From: Pleomorphomonas sp. | Lineage (GTDB): Bacteria; Pseudomonadota; Alphaproteobacteria; Rhizobiales; Pleomorphomonadaceae | Reading direction: 5' to 3' | Assembly: GCA_029976075.1 (NCBI GenBank) | Contig: JARKNW010000123.1 | Coordinates: 44,327-108,326, forward strand | Length of the DNA stretch: 64,000 nt | Shown here: positions 26,901-37,700 of the stretch, piece by piece | Numbering within the stretch: position 1 is the first letter of the stretch | Layout of the letters: every line of letters starts with the position of its first letter | Made by a program: the position numbers and the translations under genes | Notes under the pieces: generated by a model | What the model was told of the DNA's origin: nothing | The model's database searches: none | What the model saw: only the letters and a program-made list of their open reading frames with translations

Positions 26901-28693
26901 TCGCCAGTCCTCGCATTGCTTTTGGTGACGGACCATTTCGAGTGTCGGGATCTGTCGAGCCCTGGCCCGGACCTGTCGGTCGGAGACGTCTTGCCGGCGT
27001 CAGCGCCTTCGGCATGGGCGGGACCAACGTTCACCTCATCCTGGCCGAAGCGGGCAGCCAGCCGCCAGTTGCGCCCGATGGCGAACCGGTGCTGATGACG
27101 GTATCGGCCGCCACGGCCTCTGCCGCCGATGCCCTGACGGAAAGAGTCACGGCTTCAACGCTCTCCGGCCTTGCAGATACCGCCGCGGCGCTCGCCCGGC
27201 GGCGAACATTCCCGCATCGCCGTATAGCGGTTGCCAAGAGCGGTTCCGAACTTGCCAAAGCCGCCTGGATCAGCGGTGAGGCCCGTGGCAACGCTCCTCG
27301 CGTGGCACTTCTCTATCCCGGGCAAGGCGCGCAACGCCCCGGGATGGCGCGGAACCTTTATGCTGCTTTTCCTGTCTATCGGGCAGTCGTCGATACAGCC
27401 CACGAGTGCCTCGTCGGCACGAGCGCCGAAGAGTTGCGCCGCCATCTTCTCGCCGATCCAGACTGCGGGGCCGCAGCGGAGGCGCTGACACAGACCGAAC
27501 TGACGCAGCCGGCCCTGTTTGTCGTCGGCTGCGCGATGACGGCACTCCTGCATTCCTTCGGAGTCCGACCGGGCGCTTTGATCGGCCACAGTATCGGCGA
27601 ATATGTCGCCGCTCACGTCGCTGGCGTCTTTGCTTTCGAGGACGCGCTTCAACTGGTGGCGGCGCGCGGTCGCCTCATGGGGGCAACGGCATCCGGGTCC
27701 ATGCTGGCTCTTTCCATGACCGAGCAGGAAGCGGCACCCTTGATCGCCCGGGCAGGAGCCGACCTCGCCGCGATCAATGGTCCGCGCCAGTGTGTCGCAT
27801 CGGGCTCAGAGGCTGCCATTGCCTTGCTTGACGCCGAGGCGCAGCGCCTCGGCCGCCCGACCCGCCGTCTCGCCGTCTCGCGTGCCTTCCACTCCGCGCT
27901 GATGGATCCGATCCTCGACGAGTTCAGGCAAGTCGTGAAAAGGATCGAACTTCGGGCGCCGAAGATGCCCGTCATCTCCAACCTGACTGGCTCGCTCCTT
28001 TCCGCCGAACAGGCCTGCGATCCCGACTACTGGGTCCGTCATCTCCGACAGGCAGTGCGCCTCGTCGACGGCCTTGGCACCCTCAAGGCGCTTGATGGCC
28101 GTACGATACTCGTTGAGGCGGGACCGGGGGCAACGTTGGTCAGGTCGGCGCGCATTGCCGGCTTTTCCGAGGCGGTCGCCATCGCCACCGATCCGGACGC
28201 GAACCGTGACGGTAAATCGTCCTTCCTCGACGCGCTCGGTCGTCTCTGGACGCAGGGCGTCGACGTGGATCGGCGGGCGGCGGCTGGCCATTCGCTTCGG
28301 AGGGTTGCCGCGCCAGCCTATCCGTTCGAGCGGATTCGCCTGTGGATCTCGCCGGTCGAGCAGGATGCCATTCCTGCGGCCCTGACGGACCAGCAAAAGC
28401 GGCCGGCCGAGCGGAGTGACGACGACGGATCGGCGCTCAACATCGTGCTGGCCGAGTGGCGTGATGTGTTCGGCGGGCCATCCATCGGACCGGATGACGA
28501 TTTCTTCGAACTCGGCGGCGACTCGCTGCTCGCCGTACGTCTTGTTGCCCGCCTGCGCCAGCGGCTCGGGCAGGAGATCGCCACCGCCGATCTCTTCGCA
28601 TCGAGAACGCCGGCCAAGTTGATGCATTGCCTGAAGCCGGCAATCGATACGCCGGCTCCCAAGGCAATCCAACGAGAGGAAGGATGGCTGTAA
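23957..28693 (+). CDS. Hybrid NRPS-PKS, starter protein: A-T-KS-AT-T
   Basis: A 1578-residue synthetase that starts the line. Domains: adenylation (about 25-515; [42 protein letters not shown]), carrier (Ser553 in FEMGVHSLM), ketosynthase (about 610-1030; active Cys778 in ASACSTALSA, EAHGTATAIGD, GAVGHLDAAAG), acyltransferase (about 1117-1400; Ser1212 in GHSIGEY, and SRAFHSALMDP, the malonyl-type motif) and a second carrier (Ser1523 in LGGDSLLAV). No reductive domain is present, so the first ketide stays a beta-ketone unless reduced elsewhere. Pocket residues by hand alignment to GrsA positions are D-P-Q-N-I-M-M-V-D; I recognise no substrate. The C terminus is a short tail that probably docks to the next protein. 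GTG start with AGGAGG. Confidence 0.93.
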   Translation: MGAAGEFNPTQEDGASILGDLATRSLLDVVAETASRRPDHIAVIDRSGTRKTSYHDLMRHVGRWAGRLASEGVAAGTPVGLTADANLDAPLGFLAILAAGGVVVPLDPALPATRRADMAATIGCRIVLSANGPSVFGADIDPGDWSQPSVDHAPERPAVIYHTSGSTGLPKPVALSHAALSARMLSMAEWFGVEESDVVVAGSSMAFDPFLQQLFFPLTVGGTMWIPERLSLLDPVRFWREAAAVGATHLNVVPSQFRPLLHGLTTGPTPPLRRIVMGGERMPVDFPEHVAEKLGSCALFNMYGPTEATVDATGGRVELGDADGEIPIGRPLPGCRLRILDQNLARVPAGETGELFIGGAGLALGYVGMPEATAERFIRDPFGGPEDRLYRTGDLARLRPDGQIGFVGRSDDQVKIRGRRLEVGEVEAAIDCFPGVVASAVKVWDKAPGGPALVAHIVGLDRSAESALREHLSTRLVDAAVPARFMFVAGLPLMTSGKVDRRALPDPEAQTAPVAPRVDAPALERQIAAVWANLLRRDNLDVDANLFEMGVHSLMIPEALEAIRVATGLRPEAADLFAHPSIAALARALSGEAPVEPRKRSRASASGPIAIIGTAARIPGADGLDGVEALVFSGAVAVRRHNQQTLAEMGAPSELVDHPDFVPVHGTIEGVDLFDPLPFAFSAGEAAEVDPQQRLLLELSALALDDAACNAAEDGPVGVFVGTGFNSYLIDNLRERLGFAGSFERYSVVVAADRDFAATRVAYKLGLTGPAMTVASACSTALSAVAAAVDSLRAGRCRVALAGAASLGMFSPFGHIASDGGIASRSGVCRPFDTDADGLTAGAGSGVFVLKRLEDAEADGDRVLGVILGIGVANDGGQKAAFAAPTIDGQAAAIRQALEDANVSPTDIGFVEAHGTATAIGDVIEVAALNRVFAGLQPESIVLGSVKGAVGHLDAAAGAAGLLTALAAIRRGEIPPTVGFSVASPRIAFGDGPFRVSGSVEPWPGPVGRRRLAGVSAFGMGGTNVHLILAEAGSQPPVAPDGEPVLMTVSAATASAADALTERVTASTLSGLADTAAALARRRTFPHRRIAVAKSGSELAKAAWISGEARGNAPRVALLYPGQGAQRPGMARNLYAAFPVYRAVVDTAHECLVGTSAEELRRHLLADPDCGAAAEALTQTELTQPALFVVGCAMTALLHSFGVRPGALIGHSIGEYVAAHVAGVFAFEDALQLVAARGRLMGATASGSMLALSMTEQEAAPLIARAGADLAAINGPRQCVASGSEAAIALLDAEAQRLGRPTRRLAVSRAFHSALMDPILDEFRQVVKRIELRAPKMPVISNLTGSLLSAEQACDPDYWVRHLRQAVRLVDGLGTLKALDGRTILVEAGPGATLVRSARIAGFSEAVAIATDPDANRDGKSSFLDALGRLWTQGVDVDRRAAAGHSLRRVAAPAYPFERIRLWISPVEQDAIPAALTDQQKRPAERSDDDGSALNIVLAEWRDVFGGPSIGPDDDFFELGGDSLLAVRLVARLRQRLGQEIATADLFASRTPAKLMHCLKPAIDTPAPKAIQREEGWL

Positions 28694-28709
28694 TGACGAG
28701 GAGCCGGAC

Positions 28710-31700
28710 GTGAACCCAATCGATACGTTGCTGGCCGATCTCGCCGCGCGCGACATTCGATTGTTCGTTCGCGACGGACGTCTTGGTTTTGACGCCGCCT
28801 CCGGTGCCTTGACCGAGGATTTGAAGGTTCGGATCCGAACTGTTCGCGCCGAGCTGATCGAACGCCTCTCGGCTCCGCGTGTCCTGCCTCTCACCAACGG
28901 TCAGGCTCGCATGTGGTTCATCAACCGTATAAACCGCCACTCCGGCGACTATACGGAGCACCTGTCCTACGAGTTCTCCGGACCGCTCGACGTGGCGCGT
29001 CTCGAACGGGCGATCAGCATGGTCATCGCCCGCCACGGGGCGCTCCGCGCTCGTTTCCGCGACGGACGGAGCGGGCCGGAAATGGTGGTGGCGCCGGCCG
29101 TTCCCTTCGCGCTGAAGGTGGTCCAGGTCACGGCCGACACCCTCGATGCACAACTTGTCGCGGCGGCGCACCGGCCAGTTGATCTTGCGACTGATCCGCA
29201 CGCCGCTTTCACCTTGTTTGCGGTCGATCGTGAGCGTCACATTCTCTCGGTTTCCGCCCATCATGCGGCTTGGGACGGCTGGTCAAACGGCGTTTTCGCC
29301 ACGGATCTCGAGGCGGCATGGCATGCCTCGTCCGCAGGACAGAGTGGGTTGCCGCCGTTATCACGCGACCTGACGGATCGCCGACCGTTGGACGATCCAG
29401 AACCGGCCATCGAGCGCCGCAGGACAGCTCTTGCCGGCTATCCGACGCTGTTGCGTCTGCCGACCGATCATCCTCGCCCGAAGACTTTCGACCTGCGTGG
29501 GGCAGCTATTCAACTTCGGATAGGGCCAGACATTGCAGAATCCGTCACTGCCTCCGCTCGGCGCGCCGGTGCAACGCCAACCATGGTGATGCTTGCCGCC
29601 TTCGGCCTTTGGTTGACGAGGATGGCCGGGGTTCAGAAGCTTTTGATTGGCGTTCCGACCGCCGGTCGGCGCGATGCCGAAGAAGAAGCCATGATCGGAT
29701 ATCTCTCGGAAACGACAGTGGTTCCGATCGATACTACCGACGGGGCTGATTTCGCGACACTGGTCGGCCGCGTTCGTGAGGCGATGCTTGCCGCCCTTGC
29801 CGACGCCGATGTGCCTTTTGACCGTCTAGTGGAAGTGTTGAGTCCGGAGCGGGTTCCGGATGCGACGCCACTCGTCCAGATTCTCTTCTCGATGCAGCCC
29901 GCGCCTGTTCGCGCGCCATCGCTGGGAAACGTGCGGGGAAAGGTCATCGCCTGCCACAACGAGGCAGCGCGTGCCGACCTCACGCTCAGCCTCGACCCAA
30001 TCACCGAGGGCGGCTGGAACGGTACGCTGACTTACGCCGCGGCATTGTTCGAACCCACGACCATTACCGGTTGGGTCGATCAGTTCCTGTCGCTTCTCAG
30101 GGAACTGCCGAGCAACTGGGATCGTCCGCTCAAATCGAATCCCGTTACGATCGATGATTTCGCGACGCCCACAGAACGACGGCTTGCCGCCCTGTGGGGG
30201 GAGTTCCTGCGAACACCGCCGAGCCGGCGCGGTGACGACTTCTTCATGCTCGGCGGCCACAGCCTGCTGCTGATGCGGCTCGTCAATCGCATCAACGAAG
30301 CGGGTCTCGGGCAGATCGAACTCGCCGACGCCATGGCGGAACCGACGATTGCCGGCATGGCCGCTCACCTCGACGGAACCGCCTCCGCCCCTGCACTGGA
30401 TTGCCACCCGGCTGCCCCCTCGCAGGAGGGTATCTGGCTCGCACGCCGCGACGATCCGAACGCAACGCACTGGCTGGTGCCCTTCGCCGTAGACATCGGT
30501 CGGGGTATCGACGAGGCTACGATTGCCGAGGCGCTGACCGCGCTCGCTGCGCGTCACGCGGCCCTCCGATCGACGCTTTTCGAGCGGGACGGTACCCTGC
30601 TTGAGACAGTCGCGCCGCCCGGTCCCGTGACACCTGTTGTCCTCAACGGGCTCGATGCGTCAGCGCGAAGGCAGATGATGCTCACGGAACTGTCGCAACC
30701 GATGGATCTTGCGACCGGTCCTCTCTTCCGCTTCCGTCTGTTGCGGAATTGTCCCGACATCGACCACGACCTCATCTATGTGATTACCGATCACGCCGTT
30801 GTCGACGGCTGGTCGGTCGGCATAATCCGGCGTGATCTGGCCGCGCTGATCGAACGGGCCATGGAGGGCCATGGTGATCTGCCGCCCGTGCTCACGCCCG
30901 CCGAAATCGTCGCCGCGCGCCGCGCAGAGCTTGCCGGTGAACGTGGGCGGGCACTGGCCGCATACTGGCAGAAAACGCTGGCCGGCATGGACCTTGGCGA
31001 GCTGCCGACGCCACGAGCCCCCAGAGAAGGCAGCCGCCGTGTCGGTCGGCGCCTGATGGTCGAAATGCCGGCCGATGTGAGTTCGGCCCTGGAAAGCATC
31101 GCGCGCAACGGCCGGGTAACCGAAACGACCGCCCTTGTGGCAATTGCCTCAGTGCTGGTTGCCCGTATCAAGGGCGATGGACGCGATACCTCCATCGCCA
31201 CTCCCTTCGCAGTCCGTCCGCGTCCTGAACATGCCGAGGTAGTCGGCAGCTTTGCCGAAGTACTCCCGATCCGCCTGTCGGGCCGGCTCGATCAGGGTTT
31301 TTCGGCCCTGCTTGCTGCAACGCACACCGCCCTCTTGGCGGCGCTGGCGCATCAGGAGTATCCGCTGCAGCGGATCATCGAGGATCAAACCCGCGCCAAC
31401 GGAGGCGATATACGCCCGGTTTTCGATTTGGTGGCCTCGCTGGAGAACTTGGCCCCGGAAGCCAGAGCCTGGTTCGCCCCCGATGTTGGCGGCGGCAAGT
31501 ACCAGTTGGCGATCACACTTTCCAGGCGAAGCGAGAGTGTTGTCGATCTCCTCGTCGACTATGACGTCCGTTGCTATGACGAACTCGCCGCTCGCGACAT
31601 TGCGGATCACATCGCGAAGCTGATCATCGATGCAGCGCGCCGACCACAAGCCGCCATCGGCGACCTTCAGATCGTCACGGACGAGGAGAGCCGGACGCTC

Positions 31701-34700
31701 CTTGAGGTGTTCTCGTCTCCAAAGGCGCCCGCCGATTATCCGCGTGACGTCTGTGTTCACTCGCTATGGGAGGCCATCGCTCGACGCCATGCCGGACGAA
31801 CCGCCCTTGTCGATTGGGATGGCAAGCGCCTCACCTATGCCGAACTGGACGCCCGTGCCTCGGCGATTGCTGGCGCGTTAAGGTCGGCCGGGGTGTCCGG
31901 ACCGGTGGTTGCCCTCGCGGTCGAACGCAGCATGGACGCCATCGCGTCAATCCTCGCTGTGTGGAAGATCGGCGCGGCCTATCTACCAGTTGATGTCAAG
32001 TGGCCAGTTGCCATCCTCGCGCGTCTCGCGGAGGATGCCGGTGCGACCGCAATCCTAACCGATGCGGCATCCTCAGTCCGGCTCGAGGTGCCAGACTGGA
32101 TGGGTGTGGTTCGAGTCGATCAGGCGCCTCCCGCCGCCGATTTCACAGCCGTCCGCCGCTCGGGCGAGGATCCGGCCTATGTAATGTTCACCTCCGGTAC
32201 CACCGGCACTCCTAAGGGCGTGGTGATACCGCACCGCGGCATCATCCGTCTCGCCTTCGACCGGACCGTGCTGCCGGTCACCCCTGAGGACGTCGGCGTT
32301 CATACCGCACCGCTTGCCTTCGACGCCACGATTGTCGAATTCTGGCCTCCGTTGCTCCATGGTGCGTCGATCCGCCTCCTGCGCGACGAAGAACTTCTCG
32401 ACCCCAGGCGCTTTGCCGCAGCGCTGAAAGACGCCCGGGCAACGATCCTGTGGCTGACCAGTGGCCTGTTCAATCGCATCATCGACGAGGCGCCCGACGC
32501 CTTCGCCGGTCTCAAGCTGGTGACAACTGGCGGCGAGGCCATGAGCGTCGCCCACGCGCGACGCTTCCTCGCCGCCCATCCCGCTGTTCCTCTGTTCAAT
32601 GCCTACGGTCCAACCGAGAACACCTGCTTCACCGCCACCCACCGCGTCACGGTCGATGATCTCGACGGGCCAGTACCGATCGGGCGACCGATCGCCGGCA
32701 CACGAGTTTATGTCGTCGACCAGCGCTTGCGGCCGATGCCCGTCTGTGCCTGGGGCGAACTGGTCTGTGCTGGCGATGGTGTGGCGATCGGCTATGCCGG
32801 CCAGCCCGAACTGACCGCAAAATCCTTCGTCGAACTGCCATTCGGCACGCATGAACGCGCCTATCGTACCGGTGACCGTGCTCGCTTCCTGCGTGATGGC
32901 ACCATTGAGTTCGGAGGTCGCGGCGACGGTCAAGTGAAGATCCGCGGCCAGCGCATCGAAATCCAGGCGATCGAGACGCTGCTATCGGGTTGCGCTGGTG
33001 TGCGCGAGGCCGCCGTGGTGGTGGCAGGGGAAGGCGTCGACCGTGCGTTAGTGGCCGTGATGGCTGCCGACCGGCTTGAGGAAGCCGTTTGGCGGCAAAC
33101 GATTGCCGAGGCGTTGCCGCTGCATATGATGCCGTCACAGTTCGTTCTGGCCGGCACGCTGCCCGTCAATGCCAACGGCAAGCGCGATAATCGCTCCATC
33201 GTCGCGCTGGTCGAAGCGGCCGATCGGCCGCGGAGCCCGACGCAGGAGCATTCCCGCACTCCGCAGGAAGCGATTGTGCTGCGGTTATTCCAGGAGCTGT
33301 TTCCTGGCGCAGCGATCGATCTTGCCTCCGACTTCTTCCGCCTTGGTGGTCACTCTCTCCTCGCCATGCGGCTTGCGAGCCGATTGGCACAGACGACCGG
33401 CGCACAGCTTGCCTTGCGAGACCTCTACGCCGCGCGGACGGTTGAGGCCATCGCGGCGCTGGTGCTGGCGGCGGACCGGACGGAGTCGCTGGCCGGCGCA
33501 ACGCCCCATATCGCGACGGAGGCCAAAGATTTTCCCCTGTCGCCGGGGCAGGAGCGCCTGTGGATTATCCAGCGGTTGTTCCCGCAGTCGGGTGCCTACA
33601 ACGTGCCGATGATTTTCGACATCGACGGGCCATGCGACGACGACGCCCTCGGACGAGCCCTAACGGCGCTGGAGGAGCGCCACCATGCGCTACGCCTGCG
33701 TGTCGTCGACGGCGATGACGGACCACGCCAGCGCCTTGAGCCGGTCGGCCACCTTCGGTTCGATGTCGTCGATCTAACCACAGCGCCGGACCCGGAAGCG
33801 GCGGCAAACGCGCGCCAGCAGACCGAGGTCGTTCGTCCCTTCCTTCTGGACAAGGAGCGCGGCGCCCGTGCCATCCTCATCCGGATCAAGGCAACGCGCC
33901 GCCGCCTGATGCTGGTTCTGCACCATTCGGTTTGCGACGGCTGGTCCTTTGCGCCGCTGTTCCGCGATCTCGCCGCTCTCTACGCTAGGGAGACGGGGGA
34001 TCCTGCACCGCTGCCGCCACTGCCGGCGCACCCCTTCGAAGAGCTGGCGGCCGAACGCCGCGCTCTTGCCACGTCGCCGGATGGCCGGGCGCTGGTGGAG
34101 CGTTGGGTGGAGCGGCTGACGCCACCGGTTCAGCCCCTGGACCTTCCGGCCGACCGGCCGCGCAAACCGACGCCGTCCTTTCGTGGCGCAACCATCAGAC
34201 ACCTGTTCCCAGCCGATGTGTCGGAACGACTTCTGCGGCTCGCGCGCTCGGAAGGCGCTACACCCTTTGCTGCCGGCACAGCGCTGGTGACCGCTTTTCT
34301 CAGCCGGATCAGCGGCCAGACGGACATCGCCGTGGGAACGCTGGTGTCCGGCCGATTCAGGCCGGATACGCGGGACGTGGTCGGCTTCCTCGTCAACACA
34401 TTGGTGCTGCGGCGCGACCTGTCCGGCAACCCAACCTTCCGCCAGCATCTGACTGAGACGCGCAGCGAATGCATGCGAGTCATCGCGGATCAGGACTGTT
34501 CGTTCGAGACGGTGGTCGATGTGCTCGGTGTCCGACGCACGCCGGGGCGCAATCCGCTGTTCGACGTGATGATTGTCTGGCAGGACACCGAGGCGCTCCC
34601 TCCGATCTTCCCTGGTGCCACCGTTCGGATCGTCGAGCCGGACTTTCCCTTCGCCAAGTTCGACATGAGCTTCGATCTCAGCCTTGAGAATGGCCGGTTG

Positions 34701-37700
34701 CTCTGCCAGCTCGAATACGCGTCCGACCTGTTCGATGGTGCAACCGCGGAAAGCTATCTCAAACGCCTCGATGCCATGGCCGCAGCCGCCATCTCCGATC
34801 CCGACGCGCCGATCGGTGATCTGGCGATCATGGACGATGCCGAGCGTGTCCGGGTGACCGAGACTTTCAACGCCACCACCCGCCCGCTCGATGTCCGTCG
34901 GACGATCCCACGCCCGTTTCTCGATCGCCTTGCGACCGATGCGGCACGACCCGCCGTGCTGCGTGACGGTGCTGAGCCGATCAGCTATCGCACCTTCGCC
35001 GATCGCGCCGGTGGCATGGCCCAGTATCTTGCGAAAGCCGGCGTCAGGCCCGGCGACATCGTCGCGCTTGCCGGACCGCGTTCGCTCGACCTCCTGGTGG
35101 CGATCTACGGCGTTCTGATGGCCGGCGGCACCTATGTGCCGCTCGGCGCCGATCAGCCGGCGGCGCGCATGGCCGCGATGCTGGAGGATCTCGGCCATCC
35201 GCTGGTGCTGGCGGCACCGGAATGCCGGGCCAACGTCGAACGCGCCGGGGCTCGTGTCCTCGCCCTCTCCGACAGTGGCCTGGCTACGCCGGTCGACTTC
35301 GCTTCGCCGGAGTCCTTGGCCTATATCCTCTTCACTTCTGGCTCGACCGGGCGGCCGAAGGGGGTCGCCATCGAGCACCACGCCGTCCTCAACCGCATCC
35401 TGTGGATGGCCTCAACCTTTCCCATCGGTCCCAGCGACGTCGTGCTTCAGAAGACTCCCGTCACCTTTGACGTCTCGGTGTGGGAACTGTTCTGGTGGTC
35501 GTGGACAGGCGCTGCTGTAGCGCTGCCGCCACCGGGCACCGAGCGCGATCCGGAAGCGCTCGTCGACTTCAGCGACCGGCATGGTGTGACGGTGCTGCAT
35601 TTCGTGCCGTCGATGTTGGCGGAGCTGCTGTCCGTCATCGAGGCAAAGCCCGCCCTCGCCCGCCGCCTTGCCCGGCTGCGCTATGTGTTTGCCAGCGGCG
35701 AGGCCCTCGATACCAAGCTGGTTGAGCGCTTCGATCGGCTGCTCCATCGCCCGTTCGGCGTCGAGCTGCATAATCTCTACGGCCCGACCGAGGCGACGGT
35801 CGATGTCACCTGGCAGCCCTGTTCGCCCTGGACCGGCGGCGACATCGTGCCGATTGGCAGGCCCATCGCCAACACTGCCATTTACATTCTCGATGCGAGG
35901 AGACGGCCTCAGCCGATCGGCATTGCGGGCGAGATCTGCATCGGCGGACCGCAAGTGGCGCGCGGTTACGTAGGACGTCCTGACCTGACGGCGGAGCGCT
36001 TCGTGACCGATCCCTTCCGCGCCGGCGGACGGGCGTATCTGACCGGGGATCTCGGCCGTTATCGTCGTGACGGTAGTATCGAGTACCTCGGTCGCATCGA
36101 CCATCAGGTGAAGATCCGCGGCCAGCGTATCGAGCCGGGCGAGATCGAACGGGCGCTGGAAAGCCATCCGGCGATCGCCCGCGCTTATGTCATAGCCGAG
36201 GTTTCCGCCGGCCTCACCAATTTGCATGCCTTCGTCGATGTCAGGGCACCGGTCACAACGGCCGATCTGCGCAGCCATCTTCGGAACCGGGTAACGGATG
36301 CAATGATTCCGGCCCGTTTCCTGCGATTGATCAACGCGCCGCTGACCTCTTCGGGAAAGACTGACCGCAAGGCGCTGACCGGAGAACCGCTCGACAGGCC
36401 ACGGACGGTCGCACCGATCGAGGACACGATCGTGGCTGGTGCGGAAGAAGAAGCAATCCGGGCCATCTGGAAGGTGCTGCTGCCCGATGCCGATCCGTCA
36501 CTGCGCGACGGCTTTTTCGAGGCTGGCGGCAACTCTCTGCTGGTGGTCCGCCTCCATGCCCAGCTCGATGCCCGCTGGCCGGGCGCCTTCGCGGTCGCCG
36601 ACCTGTTTGCACTGGTGACCATCGCCGAGCAGGCCGCACGGGTGCGTACGTTCTGCGGCCAAGTCGAGCCGTCACAGGCTGCGCCGCAGCTTTCGACGCT
36701 GGAACCTGCTGTGCTCCAGGCCGTTGCGCAGGACCCCGTACCTCAGGTGCCCCCGGGGGCCATCGCCATCGTCGGAATGGCGGTTCGCCTTGCTGGCGCC
36801 GAGAGCCTTGACGACATGTGGCGCGATGTGATTGCCGGTGTCGATCGCGTCCAAGGGCTGCCGCCCGAGCGGGCCGCCGACGCTGCAACGCTCTTCGATG
36901 TCCTGGGGTTGACGGTGCCGAAGCGCTTCCGCGAGGCGGCCTATCTCGATGACATAGCCGGTTTTGATCCGCGCCGTTTCCGCATGTCGCCGGCCGATGC
37001 CAGCATGCTCGATCCCGAGCAGCGACTGTTCCTCGACACCGCCGCGCGGGCTCTCGACGATGGTGGCCGTGGCGGTCAGAGCCTCGACGGCGCCAAGGTT
37101 GGCGTCTTTGTCGGCGGCGCCCCCACCTCTGCCTGGCGCGACGCGGTTGCGGCAGCCTTCCCCGAACGTCTCGAACAGGTGTTCGCTCTCAACGTTCCGT
37201 CCAATATCGCGACGCGACTTGGCTTCCTGCACGACTGGCACGGACCGGCAATGCTGGTCGACACGGCCTGTTCGTCAGCCCTGAGCGCGGTTCACACCGC
37301 TGTTCGCGCCCTGCGGAACGGTGAGTGCAACTGGGCGCTGGCCGGCGCCGCCAAGGTGATCGCGGTTCCGCTTGATGCCGATCAGCGCATCACCATCGAC
37401 AGTTCCACCGCTCGCACGCGCGCCTTCGCCGAGGGGGCCGACGGCACCGGCTCGGGCGAGGGCTCGGCGGTGTTCCTGCTGCGTCCACTCGCCGCCGCGC
37501 TGCGCGACGGTGATCCGGTTCATGCCGTGATCCTCGGTTCTGCCATCAATCAGGACGGCGCATCGAGTGGCCCGACGGCGCCCAATCCGGGCGCGCAGGC
37601 GGCGGTAATCCGAGCGGCGGCGGCGGATGCCGGCGTGTCTCTCGCATCGGTGTCGCACATCGAGGCGCACGGCACCGGCACCGCCCTCGGCGACCCCATA

